Position numbers and translations under genes: made by a program | Source: Gammaproteobacteria bacterium | GTDB lineage: Bacteria > Pseudomonadota > Gammaproteobacteria > Pseudomonadales > Azotimanducaceae | Direction: 5' to 3' | DNA: 40,409 nt | Assembly (NCBI GenBank): GCA_028821515.1 | Contig: JAPPGA010000007.1 | Span: 1-40,409, forward strand | The notes under the pieces: model-generated | Seen by the model: the letters and a program-made list of their open reading frames with translations, nothing else | What the model was told of the DNA's origin: nothing | The model's database searches: none | In this document: one piece after another, positions 26,083 through 33,640 of the stretch | Position numbering within the stretch: the first letter of the stretch is position 1 | Layout of the letters: the number at the start of each line of letters is the position of its first letter

Positions 26083-26916
26083 CTACAGCAGTTGCGCGTA
26101 GCGGTCCAGCACCGGCAGCACCTTGTCTTCGCCGGCCGATGGCAGGATCAGCATGGCGCGGTGGATGCCGGCCTCGCGGTAGCCATCCAGGACTTGTGCA
26201 TCCGCCGGTGCCCCGGAAACGCTGATGGAGAGCGTCGCCATATCGCGGCCCGCAGCATCGGCCACTGCTTTCAGACGCGTGAGGTTCTTCACCGGGTCGA
26301 AGCCGCCCCGCGCCCGCGGGAACCAGCCATCGCCGTATTCCACCACGCGGCGCAACGTGTGGACGGACTCGCCCCCGATCAGGATCGGCGGATTCGGCTT
26401 CTGTACCGGCTTCGGATACGACCACACGGGATCGAAGTCGACGAACTCCCCGTGGTATTCGGGCGCCTCTTCGGCCCACACCGTCTTGATCGCCTTCGCC
26501 CGTTCGGTCATGAGGCGGAACCGCGTCTCGAACACGGTGCCGTGGTTCGCCATCTCCTCCGCGTTCCAGCCAGCGCCGATGCCCAACTCAACCCGGCCGT
26601 CCGAAAGCAGGTCGAGGCTTGCGACTTCCTTCGCCGTGATCAGCGGGTCCCGCTCGGTCAAGAGGCAGATTCCGGTGCCGATTCGAATCCTCGAGGTGGC
26701 GGCGGCCGCAGCCATGAGCGCCACGAACGGGTCGAGTGCGTGCCAGTACGCCTTCGGCAGCGCCGCCCCGCCGGGCCACGGAGACCGTCGGCTGGCCGGG
26801 ATATGGGTGTGTTCCGGTACGAACAGGGACTCGAAACCCCTCGCCTCCGCCTCCCGCGCCAGCGCATCGATGCGCATGGCAAAGTCGGTCGCGAACATGC
26901 TGACGCCGATTTTCAA
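26083..26916 (-). CDS. LLM-class flavin/F420-dependent oxidoreductase
   Basis: A 277-residue luciferase-like monooxygenase-superfamily TIM-barrel protein, of the F420-type subgroup. The N-terminus MKIGVSMFATDFAMRI, the segment ARGFESLFVPEHTHIP, then RIRIGTGICLLTERDPLITAKEVASLD and LGIGAGWNAEEM are family hallmarks. Cofactor could be F420 or FMN; the sequence does not decide it. The open frame begins with a TTG at 26934, but the TTG at 26916 is better: AGGAAGGGG lies about 6 bases upstream and the protein then starts at the conserved first strand. It is 14 bp upstream of the carboxylase and clearly co-transcribed. Confidence 0.88.
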   Translation of the reverse strand: MKIGVSMFATDFAMRIDALAREAEARGFESLFVPEHTHIPASRRSPWPGGAALPKAYWHALDPFVALMAAAAATSRIRIGTGICLLTERDPLITAKEVASLDLLSDGRVELGIGAGWNAEEMANHGTVFETRFRLMTERAKAIKTVWAEEAPEYHGEFVDFDPVWSYPKPVQKPNPPILIGGESVHTLRRVVEYGDGWFPRARGGFDPVKNLTRLKAVADAAGRDMATLSISVSGAPADAQVLDGYREAGIHRAMLILPSAGEDKVLPVLDRYAQLL

Positions 26917-27006
26917 CCGTACCCCCTTCCTCAATTGAGATTCCGTGACCGTTAGCTTACGCCAGAAAAGCCCGTCGCCTGGAAGCGGGCGGCCTGCTCG
27001 CGATGC

Positions 27007-27366
27007 CTACTCTGGATTCCGCGCGCCTTGCCTTGCGCGCCGCTCCGGCCCGTAGTACTTCTCCAGGTAGTCGAGCACCTTGCGGCGATCATCGTCCCTG
27101 AGCGGCGCCATTTCCTGCTCGCTCACCATCTCGGCGAGGACTTCCTCCCACACCGAGCGGGTCAGGCCCTGCTGCAATACCAGGTCGATGGAATGGCAGG
27201 AGCCGCAGAATCCGAACACCTCCAGGCGTCCCTCGCCATCCGGCATCCCACCGAAAAGCGCCTGCTCCTCCGCCTCGGAGATTCCACCGTCTTCAGCGCC
27301 CGATACAAGCCCGGCTAGCCCACATGCCACCAGGAAACAGGCTATCGGGCTACAGGAAGTACGCAT
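27007..27366 (-). CDS. Small monohaem cytochrome c-like protein
   Basis: A 119-residue exported protein with one haem-binding motif, CGSCH (residues 54-58), in FGFCGSCHSI. The distal Met ligand is probably in EMVSEQEMAPLRDDDR. The N-terminal segment SPIACFLVACGLAG could be a signal peptide or contain a lipobox (FLVAC). It lies 15 bp downstream of the molybdoenzyme gene and on the same strand, the arrangement of sulfite dehydrogenases (SorA-SorB), in which the cytochrome accepts electrons. Its reduced size compared with SoxD fits a SorB-like role. Confidence 0.85.
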   Translation of the reverse strand: MRTSCSPIACFLVACGLAGLVSGAEDGGISEAEEQALFGGMPDGEGRLEVFGFCGSCHSIDLVLQQGLTRSVWEEVLAEMVSEQEMAPLRDDDRRKVLDYLEKYYGPERRARQGARNPE

Positions 27367-27381
27367 CGCTCCCAGGGCGCA

Positions 27382-28623
27382 CTACCCCACCTGCACCGAC
27401 ACGTGGTGCATGGCGTTGTTCAGGTAGCCCTTGGGATTCCAGGCCGCCCGGAAGGGCTGGCTGGCGCCCGTGGTGTCCGTGGCCCGCGCCCAGACCTCGA
27501 AATAGCCGGATTGCGGAAACCTGATCCGGCCCATGAACCGCTGCCAGGCATGCGGATTGTGCGGCGGCGAAAGTTGTGCTGGCTGCCAGGTGGCCCCGAA
27601 GTCGATGGAAAGGTCCACCTTCGTCACTTCGGAGTCGCCCACCCAGGCGTGCCCCGCGACTTCCAGCTCGAGGCCGGAAACATGCGCTCCCGTACGCGGA
27701 CGCGTAATGAGCGACTTGACCGGCATGGCATGAATGATCTCGAGGTCCTCCTCCGGCACTGAGGCGCCGGGAGAGACCGGATAGCGCGGAACGCGGTAAG
27801 AAGAACCGGTCATCTTGGGACCGTCATGCACGATATCCCGAAGCCAGATGCGGTTGAGCCACTTCTGCGAGCAGGAACCCGGCCACCCCGGGATCACGAG
27901 GCGCAGCGGTGCGCCGTTCATGGGATGCAGGGGCCCGCCGTTCATGCCGAAGGCGATCAGGTTGTACGGATCCATCGCCTTTTCGATCGGGACGCCACGA
28001 GAGATCGGCAACTTGCCCGGCGTACCCGAGAGGTGCCGGTCGGCGCCTTCATGGGCGGTGTAGATCGCCGTGGACTTGACGCCTGCTGCTTCGAGCACGT
28101 CGGCCAGCCGAACGCCGGTCCACTCCGCGCATCCCACCGCGCCGTACGTCCACTGGTTGCCGCGCGTCGGCGGTTCGAAACCCGAGCGGCCATTCCCGCC
28201 GCACTCGATGACGAGACGATGGGTGACCACCTCGAAACCGCTGCGCAGGTCGTCGATGCGCAACGTCATCGGCCGATCCACCAGGCCATCGATCCGCAGT
28301 TCCCACGCGGCGGGATCAAGGTCGGCGGGAACGATGCCGTTGTTTCGGATGAAGTGGCGCGCCGTAGGCGTGACTTCGTCGTCGAGCAGGTGCGGCGGCG
28401 TCTCGGCATTGAGCGGCCGTGGGGTCAGAACCGTCAGCCCGTCCTTTCCCCGCACGCCAGCGGACTCGGCCGCGTACGCGCGCGAAAACGGATTCCACTG
28501 CGGCGAAGGCACCGCCATGCCCACCAGCGTACCCAGGGCCGCGAGGTTGGCGCGCCGGAGAAAGTCCCGCCGGCTGGCACCGGGGACCCGGGCCGGTCGT
28601 ACTTTGCCGATTTCCTCACTCAT
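27382..28623 (-). CDS. Tat-exported sulfite oxidase-family molybdoenzyme (SorA/SoxC-like)
   Basis: A 413-residue periplasmic molybdopterin protein. The Tat signal has the twin-arginine motif SRRDFLRRA followed by a hydrophobic stretch to about residue 51. The molybdenum-ligand cysteine is Cys141 in VIECGGNGRSGF. The oxidoreductase domain continues with GAVGCAEWTGVRLADVL and the substrate-site region PLRLVIPGWPGS, and ends with a dimerisation domain (VSGLELEVAGHAWVG). Family members oxidise sulfite to sulfate or act on organic sulfoxides; the specific reaction is inference. GGGAGG sits 6 bases before the ATG at 28623, which is preferred over the adjacent ATG at 28629. It is paired with the downstream cytochrome. 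Confidence 0.9.
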   Translation of the reverse strand: MSEEIGKVRPARVPGASRRDFLRRANLAALGTLVGMAVPSPQWNPFSRAYAAESAGVRGKDGLTVLTPRPLNAETPPHLLDDEVTPTARHFIRNNGIVPADLDPAAWELRIDGLVDRPMTLRIDDLRSGFEVVTHRLVIECGGNGRSGFEPPTRGNQWTYGAVGCAEWTGVRLADVLEAAGVKSTAIYTAHEGADRHLSGTPGKLPISRGVPIEKAMDPYNLIAFGMNGGPLHPMNGAPLRLVIPGWPGSCSQKWLNRIWLRDIVHDGPKMTGSSYRVPRYPVSPGASVPEEDLEIIHAMPVKSLITRPRTGAHVSGLELEVAGHAWVGDSEVTKVDLSIDFGATWQPAQLSPPHNPHAWQRFMGRIRFPQSGYFEVWARATDTTGASQPFRAAWNPKGYLNNAMHHVSVQVG

Positions 28624-28687
28624 GGCCATCCTCCCGCCAACCGAACTCTCTCACACGGACGCGCCCCCCGACAACGGGAGACTCGAA

Positions 28688-29377
28688 CTACTCGTGGGAT
28701 TCCACGTCCCGGTTCGACTCCCGTCTACTCCAGATTCCGCAAAGCGTATCGGCTTCGCGGACGATGACCAGGTGCAACCAGGGCAGCAGGACAATACACA
28801 CCACCTCCGCCATTCGAGCCGGCCATCCTTCAAAGGGGCCAGCAACCGTCGACATCATCACCAGGGCGACGACTCCCGCCGTGGCACCGAAGCCGCGCCA
28901 GCGCACGCGCCCCGATTCGGCCATTCGCTGCATGCGCCAGGCGATGTAAAGCCTGTCCCAGCGATTGCCCGACGAAGTCCAGATGCGAACGTGGTGCGCA
29001 GGCCAGCGGGCGAGGACCTCCCGTGCGTACCATGGCCACCAGAACCAGGCCGCGAGCACAAGCCCGCCAGCGGCCCAGAAGCTCGACTGTTTCAGCAATT
29101 GTCCCGACGGCGGAACCGGGAACAGCGCCACCACGAGCCCAAAGCCGAGGACCGCGAACGTCAACAACCAGCCGACGGCAAATCCCGCGAACCCGAACAT
29201 GGTAAACACCAGGCGGGTCGCCGACGTGCGTTTCTGAACGCCCAACGCCCTGGCACCGCCAAGAACAAACAAGGGGAGCAGCAGCGCCAGCAGTGGGAAG
29301 CGATAGGTGGGATCGCGGAGAACGAATACCACGATCACTGCCAGCACGGTCGGCAAAACCAACTGCGGAAGTTGCAT
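28688..29377 (-). CDS. Multi-pass membrane protein of unknown function
   Basis: A 229-residue protein with about six predicted membrane segments, e.g. LVLPTVLAVIVVFVL, FPLLALLLPLFVLGG, GFAVGWLLTFAVLGFGLVV, SSFWAAGGLVLAAWFWW, GVVALVMMSTVAG and EVVCIVLLPWLHLVI. A basic, amphipathic section (RWDRLYIAWRMQRMAESGRVRW) sits between the fourth and fifth. I recognise no family. The start could be ATG at 29377 (GAGG just upstream) or ATG at 29404, immediately after the OppC stop. Its position right behind the permease genes suggests it is part of, or accessory to, the transporter operon; this is inference. Confidence 0.7.
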   Translation of the reverse strand: MQLPQLVLPTVLAVIVVFVLRDPTYRFPLLALLLPLFVLGGARALGVQKRTSATRLVFTMFGFAGFAVGWLLTFAVLGFGLVVALFPVPPSGQLLKQSSFWAAGGLVLAAWFWWPWYAREVLARWPAHHVRIWTSSGNRWDRLYIAWRMQRMAESGRVRWRGFGATAGVVALVMMSTVAGPFEGWPARMAEVVCIVLLPWLHLVIVREADTLCGIWSRRESNRDVESHE

Positions 29378-29409
29378 CGCCTCGGTTTCCCGGGCGCGTC
29401 CCATCGCGG

Positions 29410-30603
29410 CTATTGCGTGCCGGCGGTGCTGTAGGGATCCGCGGCGTCGCGCAGGCCATCGCCCAGAAGGTTGAAGGCCATCACCGTCAACACCACGAAC
29501 AGCCCCGGCAGCATCTGCCAGGGCGTGAGCTCGATCACCAGCGGGTTCTGGGCCTGGAACATCAGCACGCCCCAGCTCACCACCGGCGGCCTGAGGCCGA
29601 TGCCGAGGAAGGACAACGCCGTCTCGCCCAGGATCATCCCGGGCACAGCAAGGGTCGCCGTTGCGATGATGTGGCTCGAGAAACTCGGCAGCATGTGCTT
29701 CGTAATCACCCTCGGCGTGTCCGCGCCCATCAGCCGCGCGGCCATCACGAAATCCTCCTCCCGGAGCGCCAGGAATCGGCCACGTACCTGCCGCGCCAGA
29801 GAGGTCCAGCCGAACAGCGAGAGGATGATCGTAATGCCGAAGTACACGAGCAGCGGCGACCAGTGCACCGGAAGCGTCGCGGAAAGCGCCATCCACAGGG
29901 GCAGGGAAGGAAGGCACTGCAGCACTTCAATCATCTTGTTCACGGCCCGGTCCACCAGGCCGCCCAGGTAGCCGGCGAGGCCGCCGAGCAGGATGCCCAG
30001 GACGATGGTCAGCACCACCCCCACGATGCCGATGGACAGCGATACCCGGCCGCCGTAGAACACCCGCGAGAACATGTCGCGGCCCAGGGGATCGGTGCCG
30101 AAGAGGTGGATGTAGCCACCTTCGTCGACAGTGAAGAGATGCCGGTCCATCTCGAACAGGTTCCACATCTTGTAGGGCTCGCCGCGGGCGAAGAAGCGGA
30201 TGGGGAACCTTCTGCTGGTGTCCTCCGTGTAGATCCGGATCCACGTCTCCGGGTCAACCTCCATCTGGTAGGCATACACGAACGGGCGCAGGTGAAACTC
30301 ACCCTCGGCGTCGAAGAAATGGACGCGCATGGGCGGCGCGTTGATGGCGTCGTCGTTGCGCGTCACCGTCCCGTAGGGGGAGATGAACTCGCAAAAGGCC
30401 GCCAGGGTGTACAGCACTATCAGGAATGCTCCGCTGACCAGGGCCAGGCGATGGCGCCGAAACCGCAGCCACATCAACCGCCGGGGCGATATGGCGGTGG
30501 CGTCTTCGCCGGCTTGCGCGGCTCCCGCGACTAACACGGAGCCTTCAGCCGGGGAGCGCGAGGGGGAACCCCTCGCATGCGAAGTGGGGGCGACGTCACT
30601 CAA
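29410..30603 (-). CDS. OppC/DppC-type ABC transporter permease
   Basis: A 397-residue inner-membrane permease of the dipeptide/oligopeptide/nickel class. TM1 is SGAFLIVLYTLAAFCEF. It is followed by a long periplasmic insertion of about 100 residues (FDAEGEFHLRPFVY, WNLFEMDRHLF) and then HLFGTDPLGRDMFSRV, which is the conserved OppC lead-in to the core domain. The EAA loop that docks the ATPase is VMAARLMGADTPRVITKHM. The C-terminus ends with GDGLRDAADP, typical for OppC. The start is a TTG at 30603 that overlaps the upstream permease stop; internal GTG starts give shorter forms. Core of the importer with the OppB-like protein. Confidence 0.93.
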   Translation of the reverse strand: MSDVAPTSHARGSPSRSPAEGSVLVAGAAQAGEDATAISPRRLMWLRFRRHRLALVSGAFLIVLYTLAAFCEFISPYGTVTRNDDAINAPPMRVHFFDAEGEFHLRPFVYAYQMEVDPETWIRIYTEDTSRRFPIRFFARGEPYKMWNLFEMDRHLFTVDEGGYIHLFGTDPLGRDMFSRVFYGGRVSLSIGIVGVVLTIVLGILLGGLAGYLGGLVDRAVNKMIEVLQCLPSLPLWMALSATLPVHWSPLLVYFGITIILSLFGWTSLARQVRGRFLALREEDFVMAARLMGADTPRVITKHMLPSFSSHIIATATLAVPGMILGETALSFLGIGLRPPVVSWGVLMFQAQNPLVIELTPWQMLPGLFVVLTVMAFNLLGDGLRDAADPYSTAGTQ

Positions 30604-31579
30604 AGCGAATCCTCGGGTCGACCCAGGCCAGCAGTAGGTCCGACAGCAGGATGCCCACGACCGTCAGAATCGCCAGCCACATCAGCAGGCTTCCGGCCAG
30701 GAACATGTCCTGGTTGAGGAGCGACTGCAGCAACAGCGGGCCAATGGTCGGCAGTCCCATCACCAGCGACACCAGCGCCTCGCCGGAGACCAGCGCCGGC
30801 AGCATCAGGCCGATGTTGCTGATGAACGGGTTGATGGCGATGCGCACCGGGTACTTCAACACGAGCTTCACCGGCCCGACGCCCTTCGCCCGTGCGGTGA
30901 CGACGTAAGGCTTGTTCAGTTCGTCGAGCAGGTTCGCGCGCAGGATGCGCATGGTGAACGCGGCGGAGCCTAGTCCGACGATCACCATCGGCAGCCACAG
31001 GTGCGCCAGCATGTCTACCACGCGACCCCAGCTCCACGCCGCATCTTCGTACTCGGGCGAGAACAACCCGCCCGTGCTCACCCCGAACCATTCGAATCCG
31101 AGATGCATGAAGATCAGCGCCAGCAGGAACGGCGGCGTCGCCAGACCAACGAGAGCGATGGTGGTCATCACGTAGTCGCCGATGGAGTATTGGCGGACTG
31201 CGGAATAGATGCCGATCGGCAGGGCCACGATCCAGGTGAAAAGGAGCGCCGAAACGGTGATCGACAGCGTGTAGCCCAGGCGTTCCCACACCAGGTCGTT
31301 CACGGGCCGCTCAAAGACATAGGAATACCCCATGTCCCCCGTCAGGAAGTTGCCCGCCCAATAGAGATATTGCAGTGCCATGGGCTTGTCCAGGTTGTAC
31401 TGCGCCCGGAGGTTCTGGACGTATTCCTCCGTCGGGGCGATGCCCTGGGCCGCCAGGCGATCCAGCGTCGACGAAACGACATCGCCTTCCGGCAACTGGA
31501 TGACCGCGAAGATGATGACCGAGATGATGGCGAGGGTGGGGATCAGCCCGAGAAGACGGGATACGACGTAAGACCGCAC
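30596..31579 (-). CDS. OppB/DppB-type ABC transporter permease
   Basis: A 327-residue inner-membrane permease. It starts MRSYVVSRLLGLIPTLAIIS with the usual OppB N-terminal helix and continues with the permease domain (MVIVGLGSAAFTMRILRANLL) containing an EAA-like loop in ARAKGVGPVKLVLKYPVR. The C-terminal end is SDLLLAWVDPRIRF, the classic OppB terminus. It begins with GTG and has a strong GGAGG 7 bases upstream, unlike the solute-binding genes just before it. It follows the first-listed solute-binding gene by 18 bp, and its stop overlaps the start of the OppC-like gene. Confidence 0.94.
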   Translation of the reverse strand: MRSYVVSRLLGLIPTLAIISVIIFAVIQLPEGDVVSSTLDRLAAQGIAPTEEYVQNLRAQYNLDKPMALQYLYWAGNFLTGDMGYSYVFERPVNDLVWERLGYTLSITVSALLFTWIVALPIGIYSAVRQYSIGDYVMTTIALVGLATPPFLLALIFMHLGFEWFGVSTGGLFSPEYEDAAWSWGRVVDMLAHLWLPMVIVGLGSAAFTMRILRANLLDELNKPYVVTARAKGVGPVKLVLKYPVRIAINPFISNIGLMLPALVSGEALVSLVMGLPTIGPLLLQSLLNQDMFLAGSLLMWLAILTVVGILLSDLLLAWVDPRIRFE

Positions 31580-31597
31580 TTAAGTTCCTCCCCCCTG

Positions 31598-33553
31598 CTA
31601 ATCCGATTCGTCGATATACCAGGTCGCCGGATGGTAAGGCGTCGTCCAGCGGTTGTCGGCGCCCCAGATGCCGTTCGGCACCACGTTCCTGAGCCGGCTC
31701 GAAACCGCTATCGGATGCGGCGCGTTGCCCACCGTGCCGATCGCCCAAAGGTGCTCGGCATGCGCCTCAAGCAGCGTCCTGGCGGCCTTCGCGCGGCGCG
31801 CCTCGTCGGTGGCGGCGAGCAGTTCACCGCCCCAGTATTGCAGGTTGCGGATGAGTTCGGGCGGCTTTTCGCCGATTTCGCCGTTTGTCTGGTGGTACCG
31901 CCCCCAGTGATTCCACATCGTCATGTCCCAACCGCTCCGGTGCGGATAGAACCAGTCCGGCCAGTGGGGGAACAGGATGTCGGTCACCTTGTCCGCGTGC
32001 CAGGCCGTCATCTGCATCTTGTTGGCCTGGGCCCGTTCCGTCTGCAGGCGCCTCTCTATGGTCTTGAGGCGCAGGTCGATGCCGACCTCCCGCCAGTAGT
32101 CCCGCACCAGCTCCAGGCTGATCCCCTTCGGCGTCTCAAAGTCGATGAACTCCAGCGTGATGATCAGTTTCGACCCGTCCGGATATTCGCGCAATCCGTC
32201 GCCGTCGACATCGAACAGGCCGAGTTCGTCCAGCAGTTCGCGGGAGTAGTCCGGGTCGTAGCGGATATGCGCCTGTGAGAAGCGCTTCTCGTACCAGCGG
32301 CTGGATGGATGCGCCGTCACCTGGCTCGGCGTGCCCTGGCCGAAGTAGATGACCTCGTTCATCTGGTCCCGGTCGATGGCATGCGACAGCGCGCGGATGA
32401 AGCGCCGCTCCCCCTTGCCCCACACCAGGTCCCGGTATTTCAGGTCGTCAAAGTTGTAGTTCGGCTGTATCGCCACGTCGGCGACGTGCAGCCGGCGCCA
32501 GATGTGCACCCTGTTGACGCCCTTCCGCTCCCCGAGCTTGAGCAGCGGTATGTTCGGCGTATCGAGCGTGTGGCCGGTGAAATCGAGCTGGCCCGTGGCG
32601 GCCTGGAACGTGATCATCTGCGAGTTCTCCAGCACGACGATCACGTCCACCGCGTCGATGTACGGCAACTGGTTTCCCGCTGGGTCTATCTTGAAGTAGT
32701 AGGGATTGCGTTCCAGGCGCAGCTTGGTGGGCGTGCGCTCCACTGGCCTGAAAGAGCGCAGCGTAGGCACTTTCGGGGCGTCCTCGTTACCCCAGCCGCG
32801 CAACTGGTTGAACATGGCCATCCATGTGACGTGGTTCTTCTCCTTCACCAGCGCATCGAGTTCTTCCCGGTCCCGGTACGCCGGGTGGTAGTCCTTCAGG
32901 AAGTGCATCGGGTCGACGAAGTGGCTGCCGAAGAAGGCGAAGTAGTTGGCGAACATCGGGTTCGGCTTTTCGAACACGTACTGGAACGTGAGGTCGTCGA
33001 CGGTTACGAATTTCGCGCCCCGCACGGCCACGTTCGTCAGCGGCTGCATTTCCGGGTCCAGCCAGTCGTGGTTGAAGCGGAACATGAAGTCGCTGGAGGT
33101 CAGGGGATGGCCGTCGGACCACTTGATGCCGGGCCTGAGACGGATGGTCGTGACGCGGCCGTCCTCGCTCACGCTCCAGGACTCCGCCAGGTTGGGCAGG
33201 ACGTTGCGCAGGTCAGCGGAAATGGTCAGCGCGTGCTCCCAGGCAAAGAACTGCCACCCGTCCCAGAGCGTGATGCGGGCCTTGCCGCCGTACTTGCCGA
33301 TGCGCTCGTAGGGGTGGCTGACGACGGGGTCGTCAGGCAGACGATCCTTCACCGGAGGAAGGTCGCGGCTGTCGAGCAGCGGGCTCTGGGAGAACTGCGT
33401 GACGCCAAGTTCGCTCGCGGTCTTCGGCGGGGCGAACCACTCCGGCGGCATGTTGCTTGCGATTGCCTCCCCGCGCTTCATGTCCTCCGAAGCGATGCAG
33501 ATCGTTGACCCCATCGCGACGCAAACCCATAGGAGGGCAACACTCGACTTCAT
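31598..33553 (-). CDS. Family-5 extracellular solute-binding protein, paralogue 1 (permease-proximal)
   Basis: A 651-residue periplasmic binding protein of the SBP_bac_5 family (DppA/OppA type). A Sec signal peptide (MKSSVALLWVCVAMGSTICIA) lacks a proper lipobox. The mature protein carries the array's shared core: MPPEWFAPPKTASELG, DPVVSHPYERIGKYGGKARI, a WSDGHPLTSSDFMFRFNHDW segment and the C-terminal FPHWPDWFYPHRSGWDM. At the variable site after KARIT it reads LWDGWQFFAWEH, and it is the most divergent copy near FTGHTLDTPNIPLL. It has no Shine-Dalgarno sequence; a promoter-like element lies immediately upstream. Ligand unknown: peptide-like compounds are usual for the family. Confidence 0.93.
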   Translation of the reverse strand: MKSSVALLWVCVAMGSTICIASEDMKRGEAIASNMPPEWFAPPKTASELGVTQFSQSPLLDSRDLPPVKDRLPDDPVVSHPYERIGKYGGKARITLWDGWQFFAWEHALTISADLRNVLPNLAESWSVSEDGRVTTIRLRPGIKWSDGHPLTSSDFMFRFNHDWLDPEMQPLTNVAVRGAKFVTVDDLTFQYVFEKPNPMFANYFAFFGSHFVDPMHFLKDYHPAYRDREELDALVKEKNHVTWMAMFNQLRGWGNEDAPKVPTLRSFRPVERTPTKLRLERNPYYFKIDPAGNQLPYIDAVDVIVVLENSQMITFQAATGQLDFTGHTLDTPNIPLLKLGERKGVNRVHIWRRLHVADVAIQPNYNFDDLKYRDLVWGKGERRFIRALSHAIDRDQMNEVIYFGQGTPSQVTAHPSSRWYEKRFSQAHIRYDPDYSRELLDELGLFDVDGDGLREYPDGSKLIITLEFIDFETPKGISLELVRDYWREVGIDLRLKTIERRLQTERAQANKMQMTAWHADKVTDILFPHWPDWFYPHRSGWDMTMWNHWGRYHQTNGEIGEKPPELIRNLQYWGGELLAATDEARRAKAARTLLEAHAEHLWAIGTVGNAPHPIAVSSRLRNVVPNGIWGADNRWTTPYHPATWYIDESD

Positions 33554-33559
33554 CGCGCC

Positions 33560-33589
33560 ATGATGGCGACTGCATTGCGGCGGCGTCAA
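33560..33589 (-). promoter_or_regulatory. Conserved promoter-like element before SBP paralogue 1
   Basis: On the minus strand TTGACG (33589-33584), an 18-base spacer and CATCAT (33565-33560) stand 6 bases before the start ATG at 33553. Transcription starting 7 bases after CATCAT would begin at the ATG itself. The CATCAT is inside the dyad CGCCAT-C-ATGGCG, and an overlapping three-codon ORF (ATG GCG CGA TGA, 33561-33550) ends in the SBP start. The same layout recurs at two other copies. Confidence 0.5.
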
Positions 33590-33640
33590 CACGGCTTGCG
33601 ACTCAGGACGGGAATGGCCAGCCGGGAATCCATGGAGTCT

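Noticed and set aside
24518-26479. A longer form of the carboxylase beginning near 26479
   Set aside because: The extra N-terminal part is an Arg/Gly-rich shadow of the LLM oxidoreductase; the family N-terminus starts at the ATG at 26068.
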